64,000 bases of DNA from Candidatus Poribacteria bacterium (GCA_026706025.1 JAPOZO010000020.1:62001-126000), one strand, 5' to 3'. Positions 45,089-54,693 are shown, counted from the first letter of the stretch. Notes: generated by a model from the sequence alone, not told the origin. Made by a program: numbers and translations.

Positions 45089-48000
45089 ATGAAACAACAG
45101 CGAATTTGTAATATATTGAGAATCGGTATCCATCTCCCACTCATTGCTGCTATTGTCCTTCTAATTGCGTGTGGTGAGAAAGAGAATAGGGATATTATTG
45201 AGGCGCGAGCCGCTATCATCCGCGGAGATTATACCGCTGCACAGGCGGCAGTCGAAAAAACAGATTCCGGGAACGAGGAGGCACGACATCTGAAAGCCTT
45301 CCTACAGAACCGGGCACGCCCCGAGACAGCGGCTTGGCACCAAGCGATTGTCCAAGCCAATGCTTATCTTGAAACACTTGCTGCCGACATCCTCGCGATC
45401 TCAGTGTTGGAAGACCCGGACTCCGACGATCTCGACCAACAGGAACGGCTCATCCGCGCGCAGAACTCTATCTCTGGACTCTTCGTCGTGTCGCTTGCGG
45501 AGGCGGTCGAAAAGCGAGCAGAATTGCTAACAGAGCTCGTCGCTCACCCGGATTCTGCTGTCGTCCAAGGACTTTTAGCAGCGGAGAAATGCTATCAGCC
45601 GGACGCACGTGCAGCCGTTGCACAACTTATGGAGACATTGGGAAGCGGGAATACAGTTATTGAATTGCTGCAGCAAGCAGTACGCCACAAGGACCCCGCT
45701 ATACAAAAAGAGGCGGTCCGCTTTCTTGGCGCGATGCAGAAACCCGAACTCATTCTAACCTTTGAAGACGCGCTGATGGAAACAGTGAATACACCAGAAG
45801 TCGCGTACAGAGCAATTGTCGCGCTTGAACAATTGGCAAGTTCAGGTGCAGCCGATGGGGTTGCTATTGTGCCGGGTCTTCAACTTGCACTTAAAAATAA
45901 TAGTGCGCAGGTCAGAATGCACGCCGCGAAATTACTCGGTAGCATCCAAGACGAAACCGCTATCCCCGACCTTGTTCGACTGATCGCAGACCCGAACAAT
46001 TACGTCAAAGATACAGCCATAGATGCGCTCAACCGTATAGGAGACCCCGCAACTGCACCGCTCCTTGAGGTTTTAGCAACGAAAGCGCGAAACCTGATTC
46101 CCGATGAGGATACTGGTTTCACTACAGACTATCAATACATCGCGAGTGCTTACATTGACGATCTGTGGATGAAAAAATACCGAATCGGCACACAAGCCGC
46201 CGCAATCCAAACGCTCGGACTCCTCAAAGCGGAAGCAGCTGTTCGACCGCTGATAAAAGAGTTAGCAAACGAAGAATTACAAGGTAATGCCTTGGCAGCA
46301 CTCGTTGAAATGCGCGGTGTTGCTGTCCCACCTATGTTTGACGCGCTCAAAAACGACACAAATGAAATCCGGATAAGGATCGCAGAGGCACTCGGAACAA
46401 TCGGGGACCGGCGCGCAATCACACCGCTTATTGACGCATTAAATAACGATCCCCATAAAGAGGTAAAAGCGTTGACAGCGATAGGACTCGGCAATATGCG
46501 TGCGCGTCGCGCGGTTCCGGCACTTACGGAGGCACTCTCCTACGACGATACCACTGCCACTAACGCTGCGGAGGCTCTCGGGAAAATCGGAGTAACGACA
46601 GAAGAATCCGTCGAAAAATTGATTATCATGGCAATGGATAAGCAGATGCGGGAAACCCTCCGGCTTGCGGCTATCGCTGCGCTCTGGCAACTCAAACCTG
46701 AGGAAGCCACACAACCGATGCTTCTTCTCATGTTCAGTGATGAAACCAGCCCAATCATACGTGCCAACGCCGTCAAGGTCCTGAGCCGTATCAAGGCACC
46801 CGAAACTACGCCTGTGTTGCTTTGGGTACTGTCTACACAATTCGACGAGATCTCGGACTTTCAGCGGCACATGAAACGAGAGTATAAAACACTTGACGCG
46901 CTCCGAACACAGGTCGAGTCCTTCCAGATTCAGTGGACAGTTGATTACCCGCGCGCAAACTATCGGACATGGGGTGAACTCAAACCGATACCGAGCCTCG
47001 TGCGGAGTGAAGTCGCTCACGCACTCGGTATCGTCAAAGGGGACACCGTCGTAGAACCGCTTGTTCGTGCACTTGAGGATGATGGGCGGGCAACAGTACG
47101 CCAGAGCGCAGCGTGGGCACTCGGTGAAGTCAAGGGAGATGTCGCAACAACGGCTCTTATCACTGCATTGAAAAAAGATAAACAAGGGGTCGTCCGACAA
47201 GAAGCAGCCATCGGTCTCGGAAAAATTAAAGGGCAGCGGGTCATTGATCCGTTGTTAGCCGCACTACGAGGCGATAAATACGAAACAACTCGATTCCAAG
47301 CAGCGGTAGCACTCCGAGAAATTCAGGCATCGGATAAGGGACTTGTCGATATTTTGAAGAAAGGTTTGGGAAGTTTTGATGACGGCTACGAAGTCCTCTC
47401 CGTGCAAAACGAGGTCATCGGTGCATTAATCAAAGACGGAAACGACGCAACAGCAGAATTTGTTCTCGATGCGCTTAAATCCACTGATGATGAGTGGACG
47501 CGCTGGGCATGCGTCCACATTCTTGGGGCGACTGCGAAAAAAGTTGCTGCCGATGCGATGCTTGAGGAACTCAAACATCCGAGTTATGTTGTCCGGAAGC
47601 GGGCGGCAAACTCGCTCGGTGGTTTTAAAGAACGCCGTCTTGTTGAACCCCTCATCGCTGTACTCGAAAACACTGATGAGATGAAATCCATTCGGGCATC
47701 TGCAATCATCTCACTCGGTGTCCTCAAAGATGAACGCGCCGCTGCACCACTTCTGACAGCACTCTCCGATGAAAACGCTGAGATCCGATTGCAAGCCGCC
47801 GCCGCTTTAGGAACCCTCAGAGATGCAAAAGCGGTTGCCAAACTCAGCGAAATGGTCGAAAATCCGCTGGAGCCGGACAATGTCCGTGCCGCTGCAGTGG
47901 CTGCCCTCGGTAATATCGGCGATAAATCGGTTGAAGATGTTTTGATTCGGGCACTCGACATCCAGGTCGGAGACATCGCCAACAATGCCATAATTGCACT

Positions 48001-48937
48001 CGGCAAACTCGAAAGTGAAACGGCAATTCCAAGGCTAATCGCTATTCTTGAAGATAAACGGATACCGTTGAACGCAGATACAGCAGTATTAGCAAATGCT
48101 TCTACACGCACAAAAGCCGCACGCGCACTCGGCACAATCGGCGGTTCCCGCGCAGCCGAAGCCCTCGGCAGGCGACTCATCGACGATACAGAATACATCG
48201 TCGCACTTGAGGATGCAGGAAACAGACAAAACCTCGGACTTGATGATCGGAGGCGCAATTGGAGTTGGCGGATTTTTGTTATTGCTGCCAAGAAACTGGA
48301 TCTACCTGCTTTCGTTGCATCGAGAATGGCGGAACGCGCCGCGGATAAATGGGAAAGCAACCCCGTCAGAAATGCCGCGATGGTTGCCTTAGGACGTTGC
48401 AAAACGGCAGATGCAGCACTGGATGTATCCGATCTCAGAGCGCGGTTATCCGATCCAGATGTGGACATCCGAAAACCCACAGCGCTCGCCGTCGGGGAAG
48501 CCGGACTTTTGGAGTTTATACCAGACCTTGTGCAGATGATGAAGGGCGAAACCGAAGCCGATAAGGATACCCGCCGAGCTGCGACGCAAGGACTCAGGGA
48601 ATTGGCGGATCCCTCAACAACCGACGCACTCATCGAAGTCATGAACAACGACGATAATCACGTGGAAATCCGACGCGATGCCTCTCGGGCATTGGGTGAC
48701 ATCGGATCCGACAAAGCCGTAACGGCACTGGTGGAGAAACTCAGAGCCTTACACGAAGCGCAAATTACGAGAGGATTCCGACTTGATGTCATCAAGGCAC
48801 TCGGCGACGCTAAAAACACAAACGCTGTTTCACTGCTTGAAACGATTCTCCAAGACCAGGACGCAGAAATCCATTTCCAAGCAGCATCAGCACTCTTTGA
48901 GATTACAGGTGAAGGCTACGGTTATAACCGCATATAA
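45089..48937 (+). CDS. Very large HEAT-repeat lipoprotein
   Basis: This 1282-residue protein has lipobox LLIAC (Cys28). Most of the length is HEAT/PBS-lyase-like repeats of about 31 residues, for example AVRPLIKELANEELQGNALAALVEMRG, AIPDLVRLIADPNNYVKDTAIDALNRIGD and AVTALVEKLRAL. More than 25 repeats are seen by eye, so it should form a long superhelical scaffold tethered to a membrane. No catalytic domain is visible. AGGAGAAAGG before ATG. Confidence 0.85.
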   Translation: MKQQRICNILRIGIHLPLIAAIVLLIACGEKENRDIIEARAAIIRGDYTAAQAAVEKTDSGNEEARHLKAFLQNRARPETAAWHQAIVQANAYLETLAADILAISVLEDPDSDDLDQQERLIRAQNSISGLFVVSLAEAVEKRAELLTELVAHPDSAVVQGLLAAEKCYQPDARAAVAQLMETLGSGNTVIELLQQAVRHKDPAIQKEAVRFLGAMQKPELILTFEDALMETVNTPEVAYRAIVALEQLASSGAADGVAIVPGLQLALKNNSAQVRMHAAKLLGSIQDETAIPDLVRLIADPNNYVKDTAIDALNRIGDPATAPLLEVLATKARNLIPDEDTGFTTDYQYIASAYIDDLWMKKYRIGTQAAAIQTLGLLKAEAAVRPLIKELANEELQGNALAALVEMRGVAVPPMFDALKNDTNEIRIRIAEALGTIGDRRAITPLIDALNNDPHKEVKALTAIGLGNMRARRAVPALTEALSYDDTTATNAAEALGKIGVTTEESVEKLIIMAMDKQMRETLRLAAIAALWQLKPEEATQPMLLLMFSDETSPIIRANAVKVLSRIKAPETTPVLLWVLSTQFDEISDFQRHMKREYKTLDALRTQVESFQIQWTVDYPRANYRTWGELKPIPSLVRSEVAHALGIVKGDTVVEPLVRALEDDGRATVRQSAAWALGEVKGDVATTALITALKKDKQGVVRQEAAIGLGKIKGQRVIDPLLAALRGDKYETTRFQAAVALREIQASDKGLVDILKKGLGSFDDGYEVLSVQNEVIGALIKDGNDATAEFVLDALKSTDDEWTRWACVHILGATAKKVAADAMLEELKHPSYVVRKRAANSLGGFKERRLVEPLIAVLENTDEMKSIRASAIISLGVLKDERAAAPLLTALSDENAEIRLQAAAALGTLRDAKAVAKLSEMVENPLEPDNVRAAAVAALGNIGDKSVEDVLIRALDIQVGDIANNAIIALGKLESETAIPRLIAILEDKRIPLNADTAVLANASTRTKAARALGTIGGSRAAEALGRRLIDDTEYIVALEDAGNRQNLGLDDRRRNWSWRIFVIAAKKLDLPAFVASRMAERAADKWESNPVRNAAMVALGRCKTADAALDVSDLRARLSDPDVDIRKPTALAVGEAGLLEFIPDLVQMMKGETEADKDTRRAATQGLRELADPSTTDALIEVMNNDDNHVEIRRDASRALGDIGSDKAVTALVEKLRALHEAQITRGFRLDVIKALGDAKNTNAVSLLETILQDQDAEIHFQAASALFEITGEGYGYNRI

Positions 48938-49080
48938 ACAGTTATCAGTTATCGGTTATCGGTCATCAGTTAAGAGATGTTTTGTGACAATCTCCTGTAA
49001 CTTGTGGACTTCAGTGAGCAGTCTATTGTTACAGAATTCCTCTTTAACTGAAAACTGAAAACTGATAACCGACAACTACT
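48938..49080. repeat. CAGTTNTCAGTT-type interspersed inverted repeat, copy 2
   Basis: ACAGTTATCAGTTATCGGTTATCGG on the left and AACTGAAAACTGAAAACTG on the right can pair over the whole gap. Building blocks are the same as in 1355-1498 but the internal sequence differs. Confidence 0.65.
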
Positions 49081-49095
49081 AAAAAGGAGATTTTT

Positions 49096-49419
49096 ATGGC
49101 TTTTTTTGAATTAAGGCAGTACAGAACGAAACCCGGTCAACGCGAAAACTGGGTGAAATACATGGAAGAAACGGTACTCCCATTCCAGATATCTAAAGGA
49201 ATGGTTGTGATTGGCAGTTTCATCGGTGAAGAAGAGGACGATCTCTACGTTTGGATCCGACGGTTCGAGAGCGAAGAACAGCGAGAGCAGCTCTACGCAG
49301 CGGTCTATGAAGATGATCGGTGGAAAAACGAGATGTCACCACGCGTCGGTGAACTGATTGATAGAGAACAAATCGTTGTCACACGGCTTGAACCCACTTC
49401 GCGCTCGGCACATCAATAA
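49096..49419 (+). CDS. NIPSNAP-family protein
   Basis: This 107-residue dimeric alpha-beta barrel protein has the family pattern FFELRQYRTKPGQRENWVKYMEETVLPFQISKGMVVIGSFIGEEEDDLYVWIRRFESEEQREQLYAAVYEDDRW. Bacterial NIPSNAP proteins are small stand-alone ferredoxin-like domains of unclear role, often near PhyH or sugar-metabolism genes. It precedes a PhyH gene by 53 bp; the gap contains a GGCACAC/GTGTGCC hairpin. Confidence 0.9.
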   Translation: MAFFELRQYRTKPGQRENWVKYMEETVLPFQISKGMVVIGSFIGEEEDDLYVWIRRFESEEQREQLYAAVYEDDRWKNEMSPRVGELIDREQIVVTRLEPTSRSAHQ

Positions 49420-49472
49420 GACAGAGACTACGGCACACGGCGTGTGCCTGCTACCTTTAACGGAGGTGTCTC

Positions 49473-50219
49473 ATGAGCCCTGAAGAAAAATATTTGTTTG
49501 ATCTATGGGGATATGTGAATATTGAAGGCGTTTTAGGCGATGAAGCACTCGCGGAATTGAACGCCCTGATTGATGCCCAAGATTATCCGGATCCAGTGGA
49601 TGATAATGTTCATTCGCAGCGATTTGGTGGCTTCCTAAGTTGGGAAAACGACGCGTTCCGTAAACTGCTTAACCATCCGCGTATTATGCCGTGCTTAGCG
49701 GAGGTCGTCGGTCCTAAGTTTCGGCTCGATCACGTCTACGGCATCTTAATGATAGAAGGCAACCCAGGCGGAACACTCCACGGTGGCGGCACGCCTTATG
49801 ATCCGTCGCAGTACTACGTCTTCCGAAACGATCGGATGTATAACGGACTAACTGTCGTCTCGTGGGCGTTAACCGATATGCTGCCTGGACACGGTGGTTT
49901 CTGTTGCATCCCGGGTAGCCATAAGAGCAACTACCCGTGTCCGCCGGAATTCCGACCGGTGGTAGACAACAAAACCTGCATGGCACCCGTGCATCAGAAG
50001 GCCGGCGATGTGGTGATCTTCACCGAAGCATTGACACACGGCACGCTCCCATGGACGGCTACACACGAACGCCGCTCAATTTTATTCAAGTATTCACCAG
50101 GACACGCCTCATGGGGACAAGGCAGATACGATGACGAACTTCGCAACCTGATGTCGGAAGAGGATCAGAAGTTAATGCTGGAACCGCCTTACGTTGCACA
50201 CCGTAAACCGGTCGTCTAA
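49473..50219 (+). CDS. PhyH-family protein with HxG in place of HxD
   Basis: This 248-residue protein has the PhyH core GLTVVSWALTDMLPGHGGFCCIPGSHKSNYPCP and the distal HGTLPWTATHERRSILFKYSPGHASWG. At the first metal site, where the other two PhyH proteins of the window read WHQD or WHID, this one reads LHGGGTPYDP, so the carboxylate ligand is Gly. Loss of the carboxylate is known from the related Fe/2OG halogenases (HxA/HxG) and also from inactive members. GGAGG before ATG. Confidence 0.82.
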   Translation: MSPEEKYLFDLWGYVNIEGVLGDEALAELNALIDAQDYPDPVDDNVHSQRFGGFLSWENDAFRKLLNHPRIMPCLAEVVGPKFRLDHVYGILMIEGNPGGTLHGGGTPYDPSQYYVFRNDRMYNGLTVVSWALTDMLPGHGGFCCIPGSHKSNYPCPPEFRPVVDNKTCMAPVHQKAGDVVIFTEALTHGTLPWTATHERRSILFKYSPGHASWGQGRYDDELRNLMSEEDQKLMLEPPYVAHRKPVV

Positions 50220-50319
50220 ACGTGAGTCGCGTTAACAGAGAGCGTTCTACGTCTTTCTGCTGGTGAGGTTTTCAACCTCGCCTACTGACTGCTGATGGCT
50301 GACTGCTGACAGCCAATCT

Positions 50320-51465
50320 CTACCAATCCGCGACGCTGCCATCGGTATCATAATAGTACTCGCCGCCGAGTTCTTCAGGGTAGGTGTTAAGTGTCTGTTC
50401 TGCCTCGTTCGCATCAATTTCAAAGCCGAGTCCGGGTTTCGTCGGCAATTCAATGTGTCCATCTGTAACCTGCCAATCCTCAATAAACAGACCGTCCCCT
50501 AACCCGGCATCAATCTGTTCTTGGATCAGGAAATTCGGCACAACGGCATCCACATGAAGGGAGGCAGAGAAAGCAACGGGACCGATAGCACAATGCGGGG
50601 CGATGTGCATATAGTAGACCTCCGCCATGTTCGCAATCTTCTTCAGTTCAGTAATGCCACCGGCATGGGAGGTATCGGGCTGTAAGTAAGCGACCGCCTG
50701 TTTCTCGAATATCTCGCGAAACCCCCAACGCGTCAGCAGCCGTTCACCCGTCGCAATCGGGAACGGCACATGGTCGGAGATCAGTTTGAGCGCGTCTACA
50801 TTCTCTTGTGGAATAGGTTCCTCGACGAACATCGGACGCATCCCTTTAAGTTCATGACAAATCTCAACGGCGAGCGCAGGGGTCATCTTACTGTGGAAGT
50901 CAAACGCAAGTTCGACTTCGGGTCCCACCCACTCGCGCATGAGATAGGCGCGTTCTACAAATTCGTCAATAACCGCGGGAGGTTCGTGTCCACGCCACTT
51001 GCCACCGGGACCGCTTTTAAATGCCGTATAACCGCCTTTTTGCTGTAAAAATTCGAGGCGTTCTTTCGCAGCAGCTTTGCCTTCGTCAGTTAAGCTCCCG
51101 ATGCCCCAGTGTGCATAGACGCGGATACGGTCGCGTACAGCACCACCTAAGAGTTGATAGGCAGGTACATCGTAGTATTTGCCAGCGATGTCCCACAACG
51201 CCTGATCAATGCCGGACAAAGCGGACATCAAGATATTACCGCCTCGGAAGAATGCGGAACGATAAACGTGTTGCCAGTGGTGTTCAATCCGTAACGGATC
51301 TTTACCGATAAAATAGTCGGCAAGTTCCGTAACAGCCATACACGTGCTTCTCGGTTTACCTTCAAGCGTGGTTTCACCCCATCCGACGATACCGGTATCT
51401 GTCGTGATCTTAACGAGCCGCGTCCGGCGACGCGGGTAAAATTGTTCAATAGTCGCAATTTTCAT
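50320..51465 (-). CDS. Galactonate dehydratase-like enolase-superfamily enzyme
   Basis: This 381-residue protein follows DgoD of the mandelate-racemase subgroup: LVKITTDTGIVGWGETTLEGK, ELADYFIGKDPLRIEHHWQHVYRSAFFRGGNILMSALSGIDQALWDIAGK, metal ligands Asp in LAFDFHSKM, Glu in FVEEPIPQENVD and Glu in PIATGERLLTRWGF, with the catalytic His in YMHIAPHCAIGPVA. The expected reaction is dehydration of an aldonic acid; D-galactonate is the best guess. It is minus strand and alone, but the glycerate kinase 2 kb on fits sugar-acid catabolism. Confidence 0.85.
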   Translation of the reverse strand: MKIATIEQFYPRRRTRLVKITTDTGIVGWGETTLEGKPRSTCMAVTELADYFIGKDPLRIEHHWQHVYRSAFFRGGNILMSALSGIDQALWDIAGKYYDVPAYQLLGGAVRDRIRVYAHWGIGSLTDEGKAAAKERLEFLQQKGGYTAFKSGPGGKWRGHEPPAVIDEFVERAYLMREWVGPEVELAFDFHSKMTPALAVEICHELKGMRPMFVEEPIPQENVDALKLISDHVPFPIATGERLLTRWGFREIFEKQAVAYLQPDTSHAGGITELKKIANMAEVYYMHIAPHCAIGPVAFSASLHVDAVVPNFLIQEQIDAGLGDGLFIEDWQVTDGHIELPTKPGLGFEIDANEAEQTLNTYPEELGGEYYYDTDGSVADW

Positions 51466-51633
51466 TTTTTAACTATGGCCTCCTGGACACCGCTCCATTT
51501 CATTACGCGGTGGTTTCTGATTAGGTCTCAACTCTGTTTGGTAATTTTGATGTTTCTTTACCTGTAGCTCGTAATGTAATGGAGAGCGGATTTACGGAAT
51601 GTGCCTCAAAGGTTCAAAATCACGTTGTTTAAC

Positions 51634-51672
51634 CGCAAGGAAAATTAAAAATTCGCAAGGAAAATTAAAAAT
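51634..51672. repeat. Tandem duplication of the sulfatase ribosome-binding region
   Basis: CGCAAGGAAAATTAAAAAT occurs at 51634-51652 and 51654-51672, period 20, immediately before the ATG at 51673. Each copy has an AAGGAA that can act as a Shine-Dalgarno. Confidence 0.8.
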
Positions 51673-53010
51673 ATGTCCTCACAACCGAATGTTCTTTTTA
51701 TGATTGCTGATGACCATCGATGGGATGCTATCGGCGGTATGGGTGACCCGACCGTTAAGACGCCTACTATGGATTCACTCATGGCACGCGGGACAACCTT
51801 CCGCCAGACACACATTATGGGTTCACTTGTCGGAGCAGTCTGTGTACCGAGTCGTGCTGCTGTCCTCACCAGTGCTAATCTTTTTCGTAGCGGCGGAAAC
51901 CAGATTAACCCAGATTTGGCTGTCTGGCCACAAGTCATGCGCGAGGCAGGGTATCACACATTTTTTTCCGGCAAATGGCATAATGATAGACAAACATTTA
52001 GCAATAGTTTTGACGATGGCGGGTCAATTTTCTTCGGTGGCATGGGCAATCAATATAAAGTGCCAATTTTCGATTTTGATCCGACAGGAAAATATCCGCA
52101 AGATGATAGGTATATTGGTGATAAGTTTTCTACGGAACTGTTTACAGACTCAGCGGTGCAATTTATAGAAAACTACGACCAAACGGATCCATTTTTCCTT
52201 TACCTCTCCTTTACTTCACCGCATGATCCTCGGACACCGCCAGGAGAATACGCGACGATGTATAAACCTGAGGATGTCCCTGTTCCAGAAAACTTCCTCC
52301 CGGAACACCCGTTTGACAACGGGGAAATGCGGATTCGTGATGAAGTGCTGGCAGAATTCCCACGCACCCCTGAAATCGTTCAACAACATATCGCCGATTA
52401 CTACGGTATGATTACCAGCCAAGATGCCGAAATGGGACGCTTGCTAAACACATTGGAAGCCAACGGACATCTTGACAACACCATTGTCATCTATACCGCT
52501 GACCACGGACTCGCTGTTGGACAACACGGGCTGCTCGGCAAACAGAATCTCTATGACCACAGCATCCGTGTACCTTCCATATTTGCCGGACCGGGAATCC
52601 CCGAAGGCACAACAGTTGATGCACTCACTTACCTCTACGATGTCTTTCCGACCGTCTGTGACCTAACCAGTGTCGAGTGTCCGGATACGACTGAAGGGTG
52701 TAGTTTAGTACCCCTGATGGAGGGGTGTGTGGATCAGGTTCGTCCTACAGTCTTCGCGGCGTACAAAGATATTCACCGCACCATCAGCGATGGTCGTTGG
52801 AAACTGATCCGTTATTATGTCTCTGAAGAGACTGGTAAAGGCACAGATTACATCCAACTCTTCGATCTGGAGCAGGATCCTTGGGAAACAACAAACCTCG
52901 CGGGCCTGCCTGAGCATGCCGACCGCATCCGCTCACTTGCTGCTGATATGAAAATGTGGCAAACCGAGGCGGACGATTTCATGAAAGACACACCGATATT
53001 GTTACAGTAG
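51673..53010 (+). CDS. Sulfatase (formylglycine-dependent type)
   Basis: This 445-residue protein has NVLFMIADDHRWDAI at the N-terminus, AVCVPSRAAVLT with the CxPxR signature (CVPSR), GKWHNDRQTF and the YTADHGLAVGQHGLLGKQNLYDHSIRVPS segment. A signal peptide is absent. It differs clearly from the sulfatase at 39511 in its insertions. Its TAG stop is the first codon of the 41-bp tandem repeat. Confidence 0.93.
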   Translation: MSSQPNVLFMIADDHRWDAIGGMGDPTVKTPTMDSLMARGTTFRQTHIMGSLVGAVCVPSRAAVLTSANLFRSGGNQINPDLAVWPQVMREAGYHTFFSGKWHNDRQTFSNSFDDGGSIFFGGMGNQYKVPIFDFDPTGKYPQDDRYIGDKFSTELFTDSAVQFIENYDQTDPFFLYLSFTSPHDPRTPPGEYATMYKPEDVPVPENFLPEHPFDNGEMRIRDEVLAEFPRTPEIVQQHIADYYGMITSQDAEMGRLLNTLEANGHLDNTIVIYTADHGLAVGQHGLLGKQNLYDHSIRVPSIFAGPGIPEGTTVDALTYLYDVFPTVCDLTSVECPDTTEGCSLVPLMEGCVDQVRPTVFAAYKDIHRTISDGRWKLIRYYVSEETGKGTDYIQLFDLEQDPWETTNLAGLPEHADRIRSLAADMKMWQTEADDFMKDTPILLQ

Positions 53011-53199
53011 TAGGCACGCGCCGTCGTGCCGTAAGCAGTTGGATACAGTAGTAGGCACGCGCCGTCGTGCCGTAAGCAGTTGGATACAGTAGTAGGCACG
53101 CGCCGTCGTGCCGTAAGCAGTTGGATACAGTAGTAGGCACGCGCCGTCGTGCCGTAAGCAGTTGGATACAGTAGTAGGCACGCGCCGTCGTGCCGTAAT
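53008..53199. repeat. 41-bp tandem repeat, four full copies and one partial copy
   Basis: Unit starts at 53008, 53049, 53090, 53131 and 53172. Copies look identical. The unit contains GGCACG-CGCCGT-CGTGCC, a 6-bp stem with 6-base loop, so the mRNA could form a string of hairpins. The last copy ends near 53199. The minus strand of the unit is open in more than one frame, which makes shadow ORFs. Confidence 0.95.
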
Positions 53200-53254
53200 G
53201 CATTAGAGAAGACTGGAAGATTAGAAGGGCAGCCTTCTTTTCTTCCCACCTTCC

Positions 53255-54403
53255 TTAACTCCCCTGTCCACTATGACCAATAGCAATCAATCGTGCAGCC
53301 TGCTCCGCGGTGTCAGCGATCAACCGCGACGCGTCTCCGACAGCATCTTCAAGAGACATCGGCTCTTGTACGATACCCAACATCGCATCAATGCCAGCCT
53401 CGTAAACGGCTTCGGCCCCTTCAGCGATACCGCCTGCAATCGCAATCACAGGGATATTATGCGTCTTTGCGACCTTTGCAACACCGACAGGTGTTTTCCC
53501 GAACGCCGTCTGAAAATCGAGTTGCCCCTCACCCGTAAAAACGACAGAAGCACCTTTCACGCGTTCCTTGAGGTCAACGGCATCAACCATAATATCAATA
53601 CCGAGTTGTAATTCAGCGTTGAGAAACGCCATCAGTCCTGCTCCTAATCCGCCCGCGGCCCCTGCCCCCGGGATGTCGTTAAAGGATTTACCGAGTGTCC
53701 GTGCCAAGACTTCATCAAAATGTGCGAGATGCGCGTCCAACGTCTCAATCATTTCAGGCGTGGCACCCTTTTGTGGTCCATAAACGTGTGACGCGCCTTC
53801 GGGGCCGGTCAACGGATTGTTGACATCACAAGCGACAACGGTCTCTGTTTCAGCAACCGCTGGATGTAAACCCGATACATCTATTGACGCTAATTGTCCG
53901 AGTCCACCACCACCACGCGAAATCTGTTTGCCGTTTGCATCCAACAACCGAACACCGAGTGCCTCCGCCATACCGGCTCCGCCATCGTTCGTCGCGCTGC
54001 CGCCGATACCGATGATTAAGCGTCTACATCCGGCTTCCAAAGCGGTGTGGATCAGCTGCCCAGTGCCGTAGGTGGTGGTGTGGAACGGATTCCGTTCATG
54101 CGGTGCGACAAGCGTGAGACCGGAAGCGGATGCCATCTCAATGACAGCGGTTTCTCCGTCTGCGAGGATGCCGAATTGTGCATCAACTTCATTTTCCAGC
54201 GGTGCAAGCACGCGTTGTATTCGGAGATGTCCCCCGGTGGCATCAACGAGCGACTGCACAGTCCCTTCGCCACCGTCTGCCATCGGGATTTTGTCAATAA
54301 TAGCATCAGGAAACACGCGACGGAGCCCCTGCTCAATCGCACACGCAGCTTCGAGTGCACTCACGCTTCCCTTGAATGAATCAGGCGCAACTACAATTTT
54401 CAT
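53255..54403 (-). CDS. Glycerate kinase (GlxK/GarK family)
   Basis: From the ATG at 54401-54403 the protein has 382 residues, the usual size, starting MKIVVAPDSFKGSVSALEAACAIEQGL. IIGIGGSATNDGGAGMAEALG and the YGPQKGATPEMI segment are family-typical. It phosphorylates glycerate to 2- or 3-phosphoglycerate. An in-frame upstream extension to 54487 has no homology. Together with the galactonate dehydratase it points to sugar-acid use. Confidence 0.92.
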   Translation of the reverse strand: MKIVVAPDSFKGSVSALEAACAIEQGLRRVFPDAIIDKIPMADGGEGTVQSLVDATGGHLRIQRVLAPLENEVDAQFGILADGETAVIEMASASGLTLVAPHERNPFHTTTYGTGQLIHTALEAGCRRLIIGIGGSATNDGGAGMAEALGVRLLDANGKQISRGGGGLGQLASIDVSGLHPAVAETETVVACDVNNPLTGPEGASHVYGPQKGATPEMIETLDAHLAHFDEVLARTLGKSFNDIPGAGAAGGLGAGLMAFLNAELQLGIDIMVDAVDLKERVKGASVVFTGEGQLDFQTAFGKTPVGVAKVAKTHNIPVIAIAGGIAEGAEAVYEAGIDAMLGIVQEPMSLEDAVGDASRLIADTAEQAARLIAIGHSGQGS

Positions 54404-54518
54404 AACGGATAATCTATCACAAACACTGCAATCTGTCAAGTTCAGATGATAACTAATTATTCTTACGATTTCTCCGAGATTATGCACCTTTTTCGCTGAT
54501 AAATTGTTTCATTAATAA

Positions 54519-54531
54519 TAGGACTTACGCA
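54519..54531. repeat. TAGGACTTACGCA dispersed short repeat, copy 2
   Basis: Identical to 20777-20789. It lies in the 290-bp gap between glycerate kinase and the first sigma-factor fusion gene. That gap also holds the regulatory element at 54577-54621. Confidence 0.55.
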
Positions 54532-54576
54532 AATCCCTTGTGGGTGTCAATCCACAAATTCCAGATTTTTTTCAAA

Positions 54577-54621
54577 TTATGCGAATTTTCAGCCCAAAGT
54601 TTCGTCTTTAATAATAGAGGG
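54577..54621 (+). promoter_or_regulatory. Conserved upstream element of sigma-fusion gene 1
   Basis: TTATGC at 54577-54582 is followed after 18 bases by TTCGTCTTTAATAATAGAGG. The same arrangement with the same 18-base distance lies at 58605-58649 upstream of the second sigma-fusion gene. CGTC is typical of ECF -10 elements, so an ECF-type promoter read by the encoded sigma factor is possible. Neither block has been tested. Confidence 0.55.
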
Positions 54622-54693
54622 TATGAACCGTATCGGACCGCGTAATTTTACAAGATTCGGTCACGACCCAACTGTTCTTTAGGAGGGCACTTC

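Noticed and set aside
47584-48648. 354-aa minus-strand ORF in the HEAT gene
   Set aside because: Ser/Ala-rich antisense frame that is a by-product of the repeat composition.
53008-53199. Possible small CRISPR array
   Set aside because: The whole 41-bp period is identical from copy to copy, so there are no distinct spacers; no cas gene is near. It is a simple tandem repeat.
52848-53249. Minus-strand ORF with periodic YGTTARAYYC-type repeats
   Set aside because: It is the reverse reading of the 41-bp tandem repeat and the sulfatase end, has no start context and is open in several frames.
54404-54487. 28-residue extension of glycerate kinase
   Set aside because: The family starts at MKIVVAPDSFKG; the extension has no similarity.
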